Assembly (NCBI RefSeq): GCF_029626265.1
Contig: NZ_JARUBN010000001.1
Coordinates: 806,001-870,000 of the forward strand
Source: Micromonospora sp. WMMD1102
GTDB lineage: Bacteria; Actinomycetota; Actinomycetes; Mycobacteriales; Micromonosporaceae
Length of the DNA: 64,000 nucleotides
Reading direction: 5' to 3'
The notes under the pieces are model-generated. The model did no database searches, had not been told where the DNA came from, and saw nothing but the letters and a program-made list of their open reading frames with translations. Positions 18,121 to 25,859 of this stretch are shown here, in pieces (the first letter of the stretch is position 1; the number at the start of each line of letters is the position of its first letter). A program made the position numbers and the translations under genes.

Positions 18121-18146
18121 GTCACCACCGAATGTGAGACAGAGCC
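18121..18146 (-). repeat. Right terminal inverted repeat of the ISL3 element
   Basis: Read on the minus strand it begins GGCTCTGTCTCACATTCGG, the typical outer end of ISL3 elements. It starts 11 bases after the transposase stop. Confidence 0.85.
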
Positions 18147-18196
18147 ATCTTCTTTTTCAGTCCCCTCCCAGGCAGCGTAGCCAGAACCGGGTTTAC

Positions 18197-18478
18197 GAAC
18201 GGCACAGGGTACATCTGCTGGGGGCGACGACCAACCCGACCGGTGAGTGGGTGGCGCAGCAGGCCCGCAACCTCATGCTGGACCTGGGTGAGCAGGCCGA
18301 TCGGTTCCGGTTTCTTATCCGGGACCGGGACGCCAAGTACACCGCCACGTTCGACACCGTGTTCCACACCGAGGGTGTCGTGGTGCTCCGGACGCCGCCG
18401 CAGGCGGCGCCCCGGGCGAACGCGTTCGCGGAACGCTGGGTACGAACGGTACGGCGGGTATGCCTGGACCGCCCGACG
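18197..18478 (+). pseudogene. Integrase-core (rve) transposase fragment
   Basis: About 94 residues of a DDE integrase core: [38 protein letters not shown] with the second catalytic Asp, and [20 protein letters not shown] with the catalytic Glu. The 5' part is missing at the ISL3 junction and likeness stops after CLDRP. It matches the stand-alone integrase-core transposases common in actinomycete genomes. Confidence 0.75.
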
Positions 18479-18515
18479 GCGGCTGGTGAGCTGCCGTCAG
18501 GGCGCCCAAAGCAAC

Positions 18516-18977
18516 TCAGAAGTGGGGATCAAGTCCGGAGCCCCACCTGTAATTATCAGCGACATCGACGAAAAAATCGCACCGATTCAAGACTGCGGGC
18601 CAATTCTCGTTGTCCGGTATGAGCCACGAATCCATGATGTAATACCCGGATTGGGGAAGGAGAACGTCGTGCCAGGTGTACCATCCGGCGCCAAGCTTTA
18701 TCTCACGACCGCCACAGTATTCCTTGGCCCTAACGTCGGGCTTGACCCACGGGAACCAACCATATGTGCCCTCGGCGAGCTCGATGCGGCGCTCTACATG
18801 GGAGGCTTGCATCGCTGGGAGCACGAGGTTGGTGAGAAACTGAGTTCTCAGGTTGAACGTCGTCGGGGCAGCCTGTGCCGGGCCAGTGGTGATTGGCAGG
18901 ATCGCGGTGGTCGCCACCATGGCGGAGACCAAGAGATTCTTGATAAACGATCGGAGATTCTTGATAAACGATCGCAC
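18516..18977 (-). CDS. Secreted protein of unknown function
   Basis: A 153-residue protein with a Sec signal peptide: a basic start carrying a duplicated RSFIKNL block, a hydrophobic core ([14 protein letters not shown]) and an AQA cleavage site near residue 36. The mature part is aromatic-rich ([29 protein letters not shown]) with two cysteines, suggesting a small extracellular beta-rich domain. The GTG at 18977 has a GAGAGG site five bases upstream and is preferred over an upstream ATG at 19031, which would add a non-signal stretch. No family is recognised. It lies among transposase fragments and is less GC-rich than the cluster genes, which suggests it was acquired. Confidence 0.6.
   Translation of the reverse strand: MRSFIKNLRSFIKNLLVSAMVATTAILPITTGPAQAAPTTFNLRTQFLTNLVLPAMQASHVERRIELAEGTYGWFPWVKPDVRAKEYCGGREIKLGAGWYTWHDVLLPQSGYYIMDSWLIPDNENWPAVLNRCDFFVDVADNYRWGSGLDPHF
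18933..18974 (+). repeat. Perfect 21-bp tandem duplication
   Basis: Two identical 21-bp units (18933-18953 and 18954-18974, each starting GAGATTCTTGATAAAC) lie head to tail. They encode RSFIKNL twice at the start of the signal peptide of the overlapping secreted-protein gene. The duplication keeps the frame. Confidence 0.9.
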
Positions 18978-19183
18978 GACAGCCTCTCTTTCAAGGTGCC
19001 AGCTCCGATGGAGGCAAATTAGACCACACATCGGCTTCAGGCAGACTTCAGGCCATCGCAGCGGTTGAAAAGCTGGGGTCTGTGACGGTCATGGTGGTTC
19101 CGGTTCCAGGGCGAGTCCAGTCTGGGTGAGGAAGCCGGGGATCAGGTCGGGTCGATACTGGACGCGTTTTATTTCTGGTTCGG

Positions 19184-19432
19184 ATGATCGCGGCGAGGTG
19201 GTCCACGCTGTCGATGGCCGGGTCCGTGTGGCAGACGCTCGCCCAGTTCTGCGCGGGCGTGCATGATCTGGACCTGCGTGACGTGACCGGGCCAGGGCAC
19301 GGGGCGATGATCCTCACCGACGCTGCCGAGGCCACCGCCGAGACCTGGCGAGCACGGCTGGGCCGGGGCGACCTGGTGGGTATCGCCGCGACCGAGCTGC
19401 ACGGCGGCTCCCGCGTTCAGGAGATCACCACC
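19184..19432 (+). pseudogene. Fragment resembling an acyl-CoA dehydrogenase
   Basis: About 80 residues contain RLGRGDLVGIAATELHGGSR, which resembles the substrate/FAD-binding stretch of acyl-CoA dehydrogenases (normally ...LxGxALTEPxxGSD). The likeness begins and ends abruptly. No start with a ribosome site and no downstream domain are present, so this is a remnant if real. Nothing convincing is seen from 19433 to 19732. Confidence 0.35.
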
Positions 19433-19732
19433 CGGGGGACTGCCGTCACGCATGCGCATCCCGGCGCTGTAGTGCCCGCCGGTGCGACGCAGGTAGGCCA
19501 GGTTGTCGACCCGGACGTGAGTTGTTGCGGCGGCAACGGCCTCGGCGGTTGCGTGGGGTAGCGGGACCTTGTGGGCGAGTCGTGCGGCGAGGAGGCCGTT
19601 ACAGAGTCTGACGCTGGGAGCCTGGTCAGGGGTCCTGCACTGTTGCTTCGAGCACGAGAGCCCGGCTCTTGTTGTCCCCGCTGGCTGCCGCGGGCAACCG
19701 CCTGTTCTGTTGGCCTGCGGAAGGTGGGGCGG

Positions 19733-19972
19733 ATGGACGAGAACGACGCGGTTGAGGACTTGGTGGAGAGGGTGGCGGCCCTTGATATCGGCAAGGTGGG
19801 CCTGGTGGCCTGTGTCAGGGTGCCTCATCAGCAGCGGCCGGGGCGCCGCCAGCAGGAGGTGCGGGAGTACGGCACGACGATGGGCGCGTTGGTGGGTCTG
19901 GCCGACGACCTGCGTCGGCAGGGTGTGACGTTAGCCTCGGTCTTTCACGGCAGCGGTGATCTTGAAGGTTGA
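19733..19972 (+). pseudogene. IS110-family transposase, N-terminal fragment
   Basis: The frame starts at ATG 19733 and carries the DEDD-transposase N-terminus: VERVAALDIGKVGLVACVRV holds the first catalytic Asp, then REYGTTMGALVGLADDLRRQ. The likeness stops at LASVFHGSGD, where the second motif (ExTGxYW) should begin. About 75 of some 400 residues remain. Confidence 0.7.
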
Positions 19973-20083
19973 GAACGCCCTTTAGAGTGTTGACGCTCAC
20001 GTATTTCCCCTGGCTTGGGCTCATGTAATGGGACCGGCTCGTCCGATCCACAGGATGATGTGAGGCCGGTAGGGTCGTCGATC

Positions 20084-20614
20084 GTGAGCACTGAGGGTGA
20101 TGCAGGGCTCGCCGGTCTGCTTCAGCGCGTCGTGGCCGACTTGCTCGCTTGGCTAGGCGAATATCCGGAGGATCGTGTCGACGCTGGGGCTTTGACCGCG
20201 ATCCGGCAAAGCCTGGACTGGTTATCTCAGCAGCTCCGGGCCAGGCAAGGGGATCGGCTTGCGTCCGGCGTCATGGAAGAGACAGCGTTGAAGGTCGCTG
20301 CGGAGCTCTTCGTCGACTTGTCCTGGTGGTTGGATACCTGTCCAGACGAAGAGGTGGAGCTGGACGTGGCGGTGAGTGTGCTGGAGAACGGTGCGGCGTT
20401 CACCTATGAGCTGTCTGACGACCAGCGTCAACGGCTTGTCGAGGTTCTCGGCGAGCTGGCTGCGGCAGAACGGCATGAGGATCGTCGGCATGCGATATGC
20501 CAGCTCCCATTCGCGATCGGTCTCGTCGACGGCGAGGAACCCGAGTGCGAGATGCCGGCGGCTCGTGAGTGGGTTCGGCCCGAGGACCGGGCGAACGACC
20601 AGGCGAAGATCTAG
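20084..20614 (+). CDS. Acidic protein of unknown function
   Basis: A 176-residue acidic, helical protein rich in Glu, Asp, Leu and Trp (FVDLSWWLDTCPDEEVELD, AFTYELSDDQRQRLVEVLGE). No membrane segment or catalytic motif is seen. GTG 20084 is chosen because the protein-like composition begins there; an ATG at 20015 adds a less likely stretch. The look is that of small actinomycete proteins of unknown role, some annotated near toxins as immunity-like proteins, but no toxin is beside it here. Confidence 0.55.
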   Translation: MSTEGDAGLAGLLQRVVADLLAWLGEYPEDRVDAGALTAIRQSLDWLSQQLRARQGDRLASGVMEETALKVAAELFVDLSWWLDTCPDEEVELDVAVSVLENGAAFTYELSDDQRQRLVEVLGELAAAERHEDRRHAICQLPFAIGLVDGEEPECEMPAAREWVRPEDRANDQAKI

Positions 20615-20656
20615 CCGGCAAGCGCAGTCTTCGAGGCTTGGCGGGACGCACTGTAG

Positions 20657-20857
20657 TTAGAACGGCGACTGTCCCGGTTCAGTGGCTGGTGGTTCGCGGG
20701 TGTCGGCGGTCCAGTCCTCGATGTCGTCGGGCCATGGTGCAGGGCGGCCGTTGTCGTCCCAGAAGCCGGTTTCGGCGCCGGTGGCGTGCAGAACGGCGTT
20801 GAGTCGCTCGCGTTCGGCTCGGTCCGGGATATCGACGCCGGGCTCCGGACTGGTCAT
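20657..20857 (-). CDS. Small acidic hypothetical protein
   Basis: A 66-residue acidic frame (with ETGFWDDNGRPAPWPDDIED) and natural-looking composition with Trp, Asp and Pro. The ATG at 20857 has no clear ribosome site. It converges with the acidic protein gene and overlaps no other credible gene. Function is unknown. Confidence 0.4.
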   Translation of the reverse strand: MTSPEPGVDIPDRAERERLNAVLHATGAETGFWDDNGRPAPWPDDIEDWTADTREPPATEPGQSPF

Positions 20858-20923
20858 GTCGTGGCTTCGCCGCAGGTGTGGGGGTCGAGCGGTGGCGTGC
20901 CGGGAACCGTTGACGGGGCGGTG

Positions 20924-21829
20924 TCACGGAGCGCTTCCTGGCGGCGCAGCAGGCCGATGCCCGCTTCTGGCCGAGCGACCGTCAGGTCGCCGAGGCGCTC
21001 CGTTCCGCTCTACAAGGGGCTTTGCCGCGCGCCCGTCTCCGGATGCTGTTGGAGGCGGTCGAGGACCACCGTCGGACCGACAAGAGCGAGCAGAGCAGGT
21101 GCCCGCGAAACCTCACGGTCGAGCACGTCATGCCCCCGAGCATGGCGGGAGCACTGGGCAGCCGGTGTCGACGACGAGCAGGCGGCGGAGCACGACCTGC
21201 TGCTGCATACGCTCGGGAATCTGACGCTGGTCAACAAAAAGCTCAACCCGGCCTTGTCGAACCGACCCTGGACGGACGAACAGGCCAAGGAACGCGGACT
21301 CGGCTCGACCGGTAAGCGCACCGAACTGCTGATGCACGCCACCCTCAAGCTCAACGCTGACCTGGTGCGTGACCCAGCCGGTTCCTGGGACGAGGAGCGG
21401 ATTCGGGCCAGGACCAAGGAACTGGCCCAAGCGGTTTTCGACATCTGGCCCGTGCCCGCCGGTGCGGTGGTGACGGGAATGAACCTCGACGAGGCGGAGC
21501 GTGATCCGGCGGAGAATGGCGAGGAGCAGCCGACCGGAGGAGGGACCGACGGAAGGTACGGACCGCTCACGGACTGGCTGCGGGCGCAGACCTCGGACGA
21601 GCCTCTGGTGAGCTTTGATCATCTTGAGGATATCCTTGGGCTCCCTCTTCCCGCATCCGCCAGAAACCACCTGCCGTACTGGTACTCGGCCGGCAACGCA
21701 TTGGGGAAGGCGGTCGTCACGGCAGGCTTCAAGGCACGGGGCGTGAATATGACGAACGAAACTCTTGTGCTAACTCGTACGACGCCGAGTGGTGACGAAG
21801 TGCTTCCGGTGATCCGGCCGGTGCCGTGA
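20924..21829 (+). pseudogene. GmrSD/DUF262-DUF1524-type protein, 3' fragment with frameshift
   Basis: The C-terminal part of a type IV restriction-like protein. One frame reads FLAAQQADARFWPSDRQVAE, RLRMLLEAVEDHRR and then the HNH-like DUF1524 block LTVEHVMP. A one-base loss near 21130-21145 moves the rest, WREHWAAGVDDEQ and LLLHTLGNLTLVNKKLNPAL (the conserved LGNLTL.....N motif), to another frame. The 3' part then runs intact to TGA. The N-terminal DUF262 ParB-like NTPase domain is missing. GmrSD proteins cleave modified phage DNA; this copy cannot. Confidence 0.75.
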
Positions 21830-21894
21830 GGCGTTCAACAGTCGCTGCTCGACGGGTCGGGCACCGGTGGCGGACCACCTCAACCCTGGCCGGC

Positions 21895-22497
21895 TCATGC
21901 CGTCGGTCTCGCGGTGACGCAGGTGAGTACCCGGCCGCGGCCACGGGCCTCGATCGAGCTGGTGGTGCTGAACCCCCGTGCCCGGAGCAACTGCTCGGTG
22001 GCGGTGAGGTTCGCCCTCGGGTGTCCGGAGACCGGCCGCTCGCCGAACACGTAGAGCCGGCCCCCCGGGGTCAGCAGCCGCCGCATCCGGTCGATCTGCC
22101 GGGTCGCGGCGCCCAGCCAGAAGAGGTTGACGTTCACGGTGAAGATCTTGTTGAAGTACCGGTTCGGGAGGTCCGCCGAGTCGAAGTCGGCGCAGCGGAT
22201 CTCGACCGTGCCGGAACTGATGCGTCCCGCGTTGCGGGCGGTGGCGAGTCGCGCCATCGTCGCCGCCCGGTCGATCGCGACGATCCGGCCGGTGGCGAGC
22301 CGGTTGGCGACCAGCGAGACGGCCACCCCCCGACCGCAGCCGATCTCCAGCAGATGGTCGTGCGGACTCACGGTCATCGCCTCTACCGCCCAGAGCTGCC
22401 GATAGGTCGCGGGCGGCACGGAAGCCGACGTACCCGGCGCGGTGCGGGCGGGGTCGGTGACGAGACCCGTGGTTCGGGTCGGCACGGCACATCTCAC
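21895..22497 (-). CDS. Class I SAM-dependent methyltransferase
   Basis: A 200-residue Rossmann-fold methyltransferase. Motif I is HLLEIGCGRGVAVSLVA (about 48-64), followed by the acidic motif II end IVAIDRA and the motif III/IV region GTVEIRCADFDSADLP and LLTPGGRLYVFGE. The substrate is not evident. It is not recognisably of the FkbG O-methyltransferase type that completes methoxymalonyl-ACP. It lies at the edge of the polyketide cluster, separated from the condensation gene by 250 bases, so membership in the cluster is uncertain. The GTG start at 22497 has no strong ribosome site and a start nearer the motif is possible. Confidence 0.75.
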   Translation of the reverse strand: MRCAVPTRTTGLVTDPARTAPGTSASVPPATYRQLWAVEAMTVSPHDHLLEIGCGRGVAVSLVANRLATGRIVAIDRAATMARLATARNAGRISSGTVEIRCADFDSADLPNRYFNKIFTVNVNLFWLGAATRQIDRMRRLLTPGGRLYVFGERPVSGHPRANLTATEQLLRARGFSTTSSIEARGRGRVLTCVTARPTA

Positions 22498-22747
22498 CGC
22501 GTCACTCGCCGGTCCGGGTTCTGCTCATACACCCCATTGCACCTCTCTGGACGCCCGGCTGCACCGTGCCCTCGGTCACCAGGAGAGGACCCGGACACCG
22601 CCAGTACATCGCAGCGGGCCGTGGGCGGCAGGGTTACGCGGGTGGTAAAAGTTTCGACCAGGTGATGATCGCCCGAACCGCTCAGTGGTGCCCGTATCAG
22701 TGGCAACCAAGGCGCTTCACGGCTGAATGCCGCATGTCGGACGCGTC

Positions 22748-24496
22748 TCACGCGCCCCGGCCGGACCCTTCGGCCAGCGGCGGGTGCCAGCCGGCCGGGT
22801 CGGTCGGATCGTGCGGCGCCGCCCCGAACAGGACGTAGTGGCGCGGCGCCACTGCCGTGTGCCGGCCGGGCAGTGCGGCCAGGCAGGCGGCGTGCGCCTG
22901 TTCCGGGGTGGCGACGGACTCGCTCGCCGCCACGTACGCGACGAGTTGCCGGCCGTCCCGCTCCGGGAAGATCCGGGCCCGCCCGGCGCCGAAAACCTCC
23001 GTCAGCATCCGCTGCATCTCGGGCAATTCCACCCAGCTCGAATCGACGTACGACCAGTCCGGCCCGGACGGCGGGGGTGGTACCGCCAACACCTGCGCCA
23101 GCCGGGTGTGGTCCAGGTCGCCGTCGGCGGCAAGGACCAGCAGCCGCTCCACCGCGCGCAGCAGCGACTCGGCGACGTCGGCCGACAGCCGACCGGTGTC
23201 ACCGGTCCAGAGCCGCAGGTGCAGCACGTCGTCGTACTCGAACAGGTCGAACCGGAGCAGGGTGAGGGTGCGCCGCATCGACTGCCGCGACACGGTGGTG
23301 GCGGCCAGCGCGGCGCGCACCTGCTCGGCGGTCGGCGGCGGCCGGTCGTCGGCCCGGTCCACCACCGGGCTGTTGAACAACGGCTCGAAACTGAAGTGGA
23401 CACCCCGCTCCGAGCCGACCTCGCGGTCGATCTCGACCCGCCGGTCCACGTCGTAGATGCCGCGCTCGCTGGCGGCCACCACGGACAGCCACGCCCGGCG
23501 TACCAGCTCGTCGAAGTCGGCCGTGCCGACCTCGACCCGGGTCAGCACGGTCTGCACCAGCGTGCCGATGTGGCCGTGCAGGTGTCGTTCGAAGCGGTTG
23601 CTGGCGAGCGTGGGGAAGACCACGTCGGCCGACCCGGTCCGCTGGGCGAGCAGCGCGCAGACGGCGGCCAGCACGGCGCTCGGCCGGCTGCGGCCGGTGC
23701 GCGCCGCCTGTCGCCGCAGCGCCAGCGCTGCCGCCGGGGAGCGCAGTTCGACGGCCACCGACTCGGCCACCGCCGTGCCGCGCGGCGCCGGGTACAGGCA
23801 GGCCGGCATCCGGCGGAGCAGCTCCCGGCGGTAGCGCAGCGCCCGGTCCACCCGGCGGCGCAGCCTCGGCTCACTCTCCTGGATCGCCTGGTCCACCGGC
23901 TGGTGGCGCGGCGGGCCGGCCACCCGGGCGGCCGGATCGCCGAGCAGCTCGAAGAAGTCGCGCCCCAGCAGCGTCACCGCCTGTAGGTCGACGACCAGGT
24001 GCGACAGCCGTACGTGGCCGGCCAGCACCTGTCCGTCCCGCACCGCGAGCACGACCCAAATCGGCAGTTGCTCGGGGCGGCACGCCAGGCCGGGCCGCCA
24101 CAGGTGCTCCAACTCGGCGGCGACGGCGTGCCGGTCGACCGGTTCCGGCGTGCCCGGCTCGACCTGGTAGGTCGCGATCGGCAGCACGCCGCTGCCCAGT
24201 ACCCGCTGCCGTGGCTGGTCGCCGAGGGTGAAGACGGTGCGCAGCCCCTCGTACCTGGCGATCAGGGTGGCGAAGCTCTCCACCACGTCGGCGAGGCGCG
24301 TGCCGTCGGGAAAGACCATCGGGCTGCCGAGCGTCGTGTCGAACGCCTCCGGCGCATCCTCGATCCACTTGAGAATGTTGAGCTGGCCGTGCGTCAGCGC
24401 ACCTTCTCGGGCGCGCAGCCCGGCGAAGCGGACCGCCGCCTCCGGCCCGGATGCCAGCACGATTCGCTGCGGCTCGACCAGCACGCTCCCGCTCAT
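22748..24496 (-). CDS. Stand-alone condensation-domain protein
   Basis: A 582-residue protein of the NRPS condensation superfamily with no attached carrier or adenylation domain. The N-lobe opens with LTHGQLNILKWIEDAP and reaches the active-site motif as SHLVVD (165-170). This keeps the second His and the Asp of HHxxxDG but replaces the first His by Ser and the Gly by Leu. The C-lobe carries VVFPTLASNRFERHL and the latch-like region around 320-400, and a short extra C-terminal domain (from about 490) follows. Such free-standing enzymes make amide or ester bonds between carrier-bound acyl groups. It follows the LuxR gene by four bases and is divergent from the carrier/ligase/decarboxylase operon, so joining the amine part to the polyketide or releasing the chain is a reasonable but unproven role. 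Confidence 0.8.
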   Translation of the reverse strand: MSGSVLVEPQRIVLASGPEAAVRFAGLRAREGALTHGQLNILKWIEDAPEAFDTTLGSPMVFPDGTRLADVVESFATLIARYEGLRTVFTLGDQPRQRVLGSGVLPIATYQVEPGTPEPVDRHAVAAELEHLWRPGLACRPEQLPIWVVLAVRDGQVLAGHVRLSHLVVDLQAVTLLGRDFFELLGDPAARVAGPPRHQPVDQAIQESEPRLRRRVDRALRYRRELLRRMPACLYPAPRGTAVAESVAVELRSPAAALALRRQAARTGRSRPSAVLAAVCALLAQRTGSADVVFPTLASNRFERHLHGHIGTLVQTVLTRVEVGTADFDELVRRAWLSVVAASERGIYDVDRRVEIDREVGSERGVHFSFEPLFNSPVVDRADDRPPPTAEQVRAALAATTVSRQSMRRTLTLLRFDLFEYDDVLHLRLWTGDTGRLSADVAESLLRAVERLLVLAADGDLDHTRLAQVLAVPPPPSGPDWSYVDSSWVELPEMQRMLTEVFGAGRARIFPERDGRQLVAYVAASESVATPEQAHAACLAALPGRHTAVAPRHYVLFGAAPHDPTDPAGWHPPLAEGSGRGA

Positions 24497-24500
24497 CGTG

Positions 24501-25370
24501 CTACGCCGCCTTCGCCCGAGCTGCCAGCAGCGCCCCGCCCAGTGGTCGGCCGCGATCCGCCGGCACCGCCCCGTCCGGCCGCAGCCAGCTGGCGGCCTGC
24601 ACGCCGGCCTGGAAGCGACTGACCGAGTCCAGGCTGCGCAGCAACGCGGCCACGTGCCGCCGGCAGGTGCGCACCGACATGCCGAGCTTGCGGGCGATCA
24701 CCTCGTCGGTGAAACCCTGGGCCATCAGCCTCGCGAGGGCGTACCGCAGGTCGTCGGCGACCGGCACGTACCCGGGGTGTTCGTCGGTGAACGGGACGCC
24801 GCCGTCCCACGACTGGTCGAAGAGGCCGACCAGGCAGCTAACGAGGTTGCGGTCGCGGACCCGCTGCGCGGTCGGCTGCCCGTCGTCGGCGGTGCCGAGC
24901 AGCACCGCCAACTCGCGGTCGAAGATGACCGCGTTCTGCGCGAGCTGGGCGACCGTGCGCACCTGGCCGCCGCCCTCGACCAGCCGAAGCGTGCGTGCCC
25001 GGTCGGCGAAGTCGGCCCGGTACCCGTGTGGGCACAGCACCCGGACGTCGATCCGGTGACCGGAGCCGGGGTGGTCGGTGAGCATGTCGACCATCTGCAC
25101 GCCCTCCGGGGTCGAGTGCAGCATCAGGACGTCCGCGCGGCAGCCGTCCAGCGCGAGCTTGAGCAGGCCGCGCACCTCGGCGTCGCCGACCACCCAGTCG
25201 ACCGCCGGGACCCGCCCGGCGGATCCCGGTGGGACGCCGGCCGGTGCGGGCGGATCGGCCGAGGGTGGTTCGGCGGTGGCGTCGAGGCTCTGCCAGAGCC
25301 GGTCGATAAGCGCGCGGTGCACGAAGACCGCACGTTCGGCCCGAGTGGCCAGTTCCCCGTTCGACACCAT
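24501..25370 (-). CDS. LuxR-family transcriptional regulator
   Basis: A 289-residue protein with a C-terminal LuxR/GerE helix-turn-helix (about 215-265: LMAQGFTDEVIARKLGMSVR, then TCRRHVAALLRSL). The N-terminal 200 residues (with VDWVVGDAEVRGLLKLALDG and LCPHGYRADFADRAR) resemble the effector-like part seen in stand-alone LuxR regulators of actinomycete biosynthetic clusters. There is no receiver or Walker motif. GAGGAGG lies seven bases before the ATG. It is divergent from the amino-acid activation operon and heads a two-gene unit with the condensation protein, so pathway-specific control is likely. Confidence 0.85.
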   Translation of the reverse strand: MVSNGELATRAERAVFVHRALIDRLWQSLDATAEPPSADPPAPAGVPPGSAGRVPAVDWVVGDAEVRGLLKLALDGCRADVLMLHSTPEGVQMVDMLTDHPGSGHRIDVRVLCPHGYRADFADRARTLRLVEGGGQVRTVAQLAQNAVIFDRELAVLLGTADDGQPTAQRVRDRNLVSCLVGLFDQSWDGGVPFTDEHPGYVPVADDLRYALARLMAQGFTDEVIARKLGMSVRTCRRHVAALLRSLDSVSRFQAGVQAASWLRPDGAVPADRGRPLGGALLAARAKAA

Positions 25371-25423
25371 GGCGAAGCCTCCTCAGTACACCGCTCGGTG
25401 GCGGCCACAGCATCCGCGCCCCG

Positions 25424-25520
25424 GCTATCACGGCGCTATGCCGAGCCAATCACCACCATCACGCAGGGTGCTTCCTTGATGCTCCCTTGGTGACCGACTC
25501 CGAGATAACCGCGTGATAGC
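25424..25520. promoter_or_regulatory. Spaced inverted repeat in a divergent promoter region
   Basis: GCTATCACG (25424-25432) and its exact reverse complement CGTGATAGC (25512-25520) sit 79 bases apart in the 204-base gap between the divergent LuxR gene and carrier-protein operon. The placement suits operator half-sites for the LuxR regulator, but no binding data exist. Confidence 0.35.
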
Positions 25521-25574
25521 ACCCTCTGGTTCGCTGCTGCGCGACCGGACCTCCCACGAACCTGAGGTGAGATC

Positions 25575-25859
25575 ATGACGGCTGAGACAGGGACGATCGG
25601 GCAGGTGCCCCGGAGATTTCAGGAGATCGTACGGCCGTACCTGCCGTACGCCAGCGGGGCGGAGCTGTCCGCCGACGACGACCTGGCCGCGCTCGGCCTC
25701 GACTCGATGGGCGTGGTGCAACTGCTCGCCGCGGTGGAGGAGGGCTATCAGCTCCAGTTGCCGGACGAGCTGCTCGACCAGGAGAGCTTCAGCACGGTCG
25801 GCACCCTGTGGCAGACGGTGGCCGCCGTGCTGCCGCCCGAGCAGCGCGGCGAAAAATGA
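25575..25859 (+). CDS. Discrete acyl/aminoacyl carrier protein
   Basis: A 94-residue carrier protein with the phosphopantetheine site LGLDSMG (Ser44) and a four-helix layout. AGGTGAG precedes the ATG. Its stop overlaps the next start (ATGA). Together with the following ligase and PLP decarboxylase it forms the carrier/ligase/decarboxylase set seen in two settings: VinL/VinN/VinO-type macrolactam pathways, where an amino acid is loaded and decarboxylated on the carrier, and the functionally unclear 'exosortase A-associated' gene sets. The first role fits better here. Confidence 0.9.
   Translation: MTAETGTIGQVPRRFQEIVRPYLPYASGAELSADDDLAALGLDSMGVVQLLAAVEEGYQLQLPDELLDQESFSTVGTLWQTVAAVLPPEQRGEK

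Larger units (their letters stand above)
16518..18146 (+). mobile_element. ISL3-family insertion sequence, nearly complete but inactive
   Basis: A 1629-bp element bounded by 26-bp imperfect inverted repeats (24 of 26 matching, GGCyCTGTC... outward) and holding one ISL3-type transposase gene. ISL3 elements normally leave 8-bp target duplications. Here the flanks (ATCTTTT on the left, ATCTTCT on the right) match only imperfectly. The transposase carries two frameshifts. The right flank cuts into an integrase gene fragment, so the element went into older mobile DNA. Confidence 0.85.

Noticed and set aside
19169..19828. 219-residue minus-strand frame across the IS110 and dehydrogenase-like fragments
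   Set aside because: It opposes two fragments with better family evidence, has no ribosome site, and is His/Pro/Arg-rich. One part (RVDNLAYLRRTGGHY) looks natural but I could not assign it.
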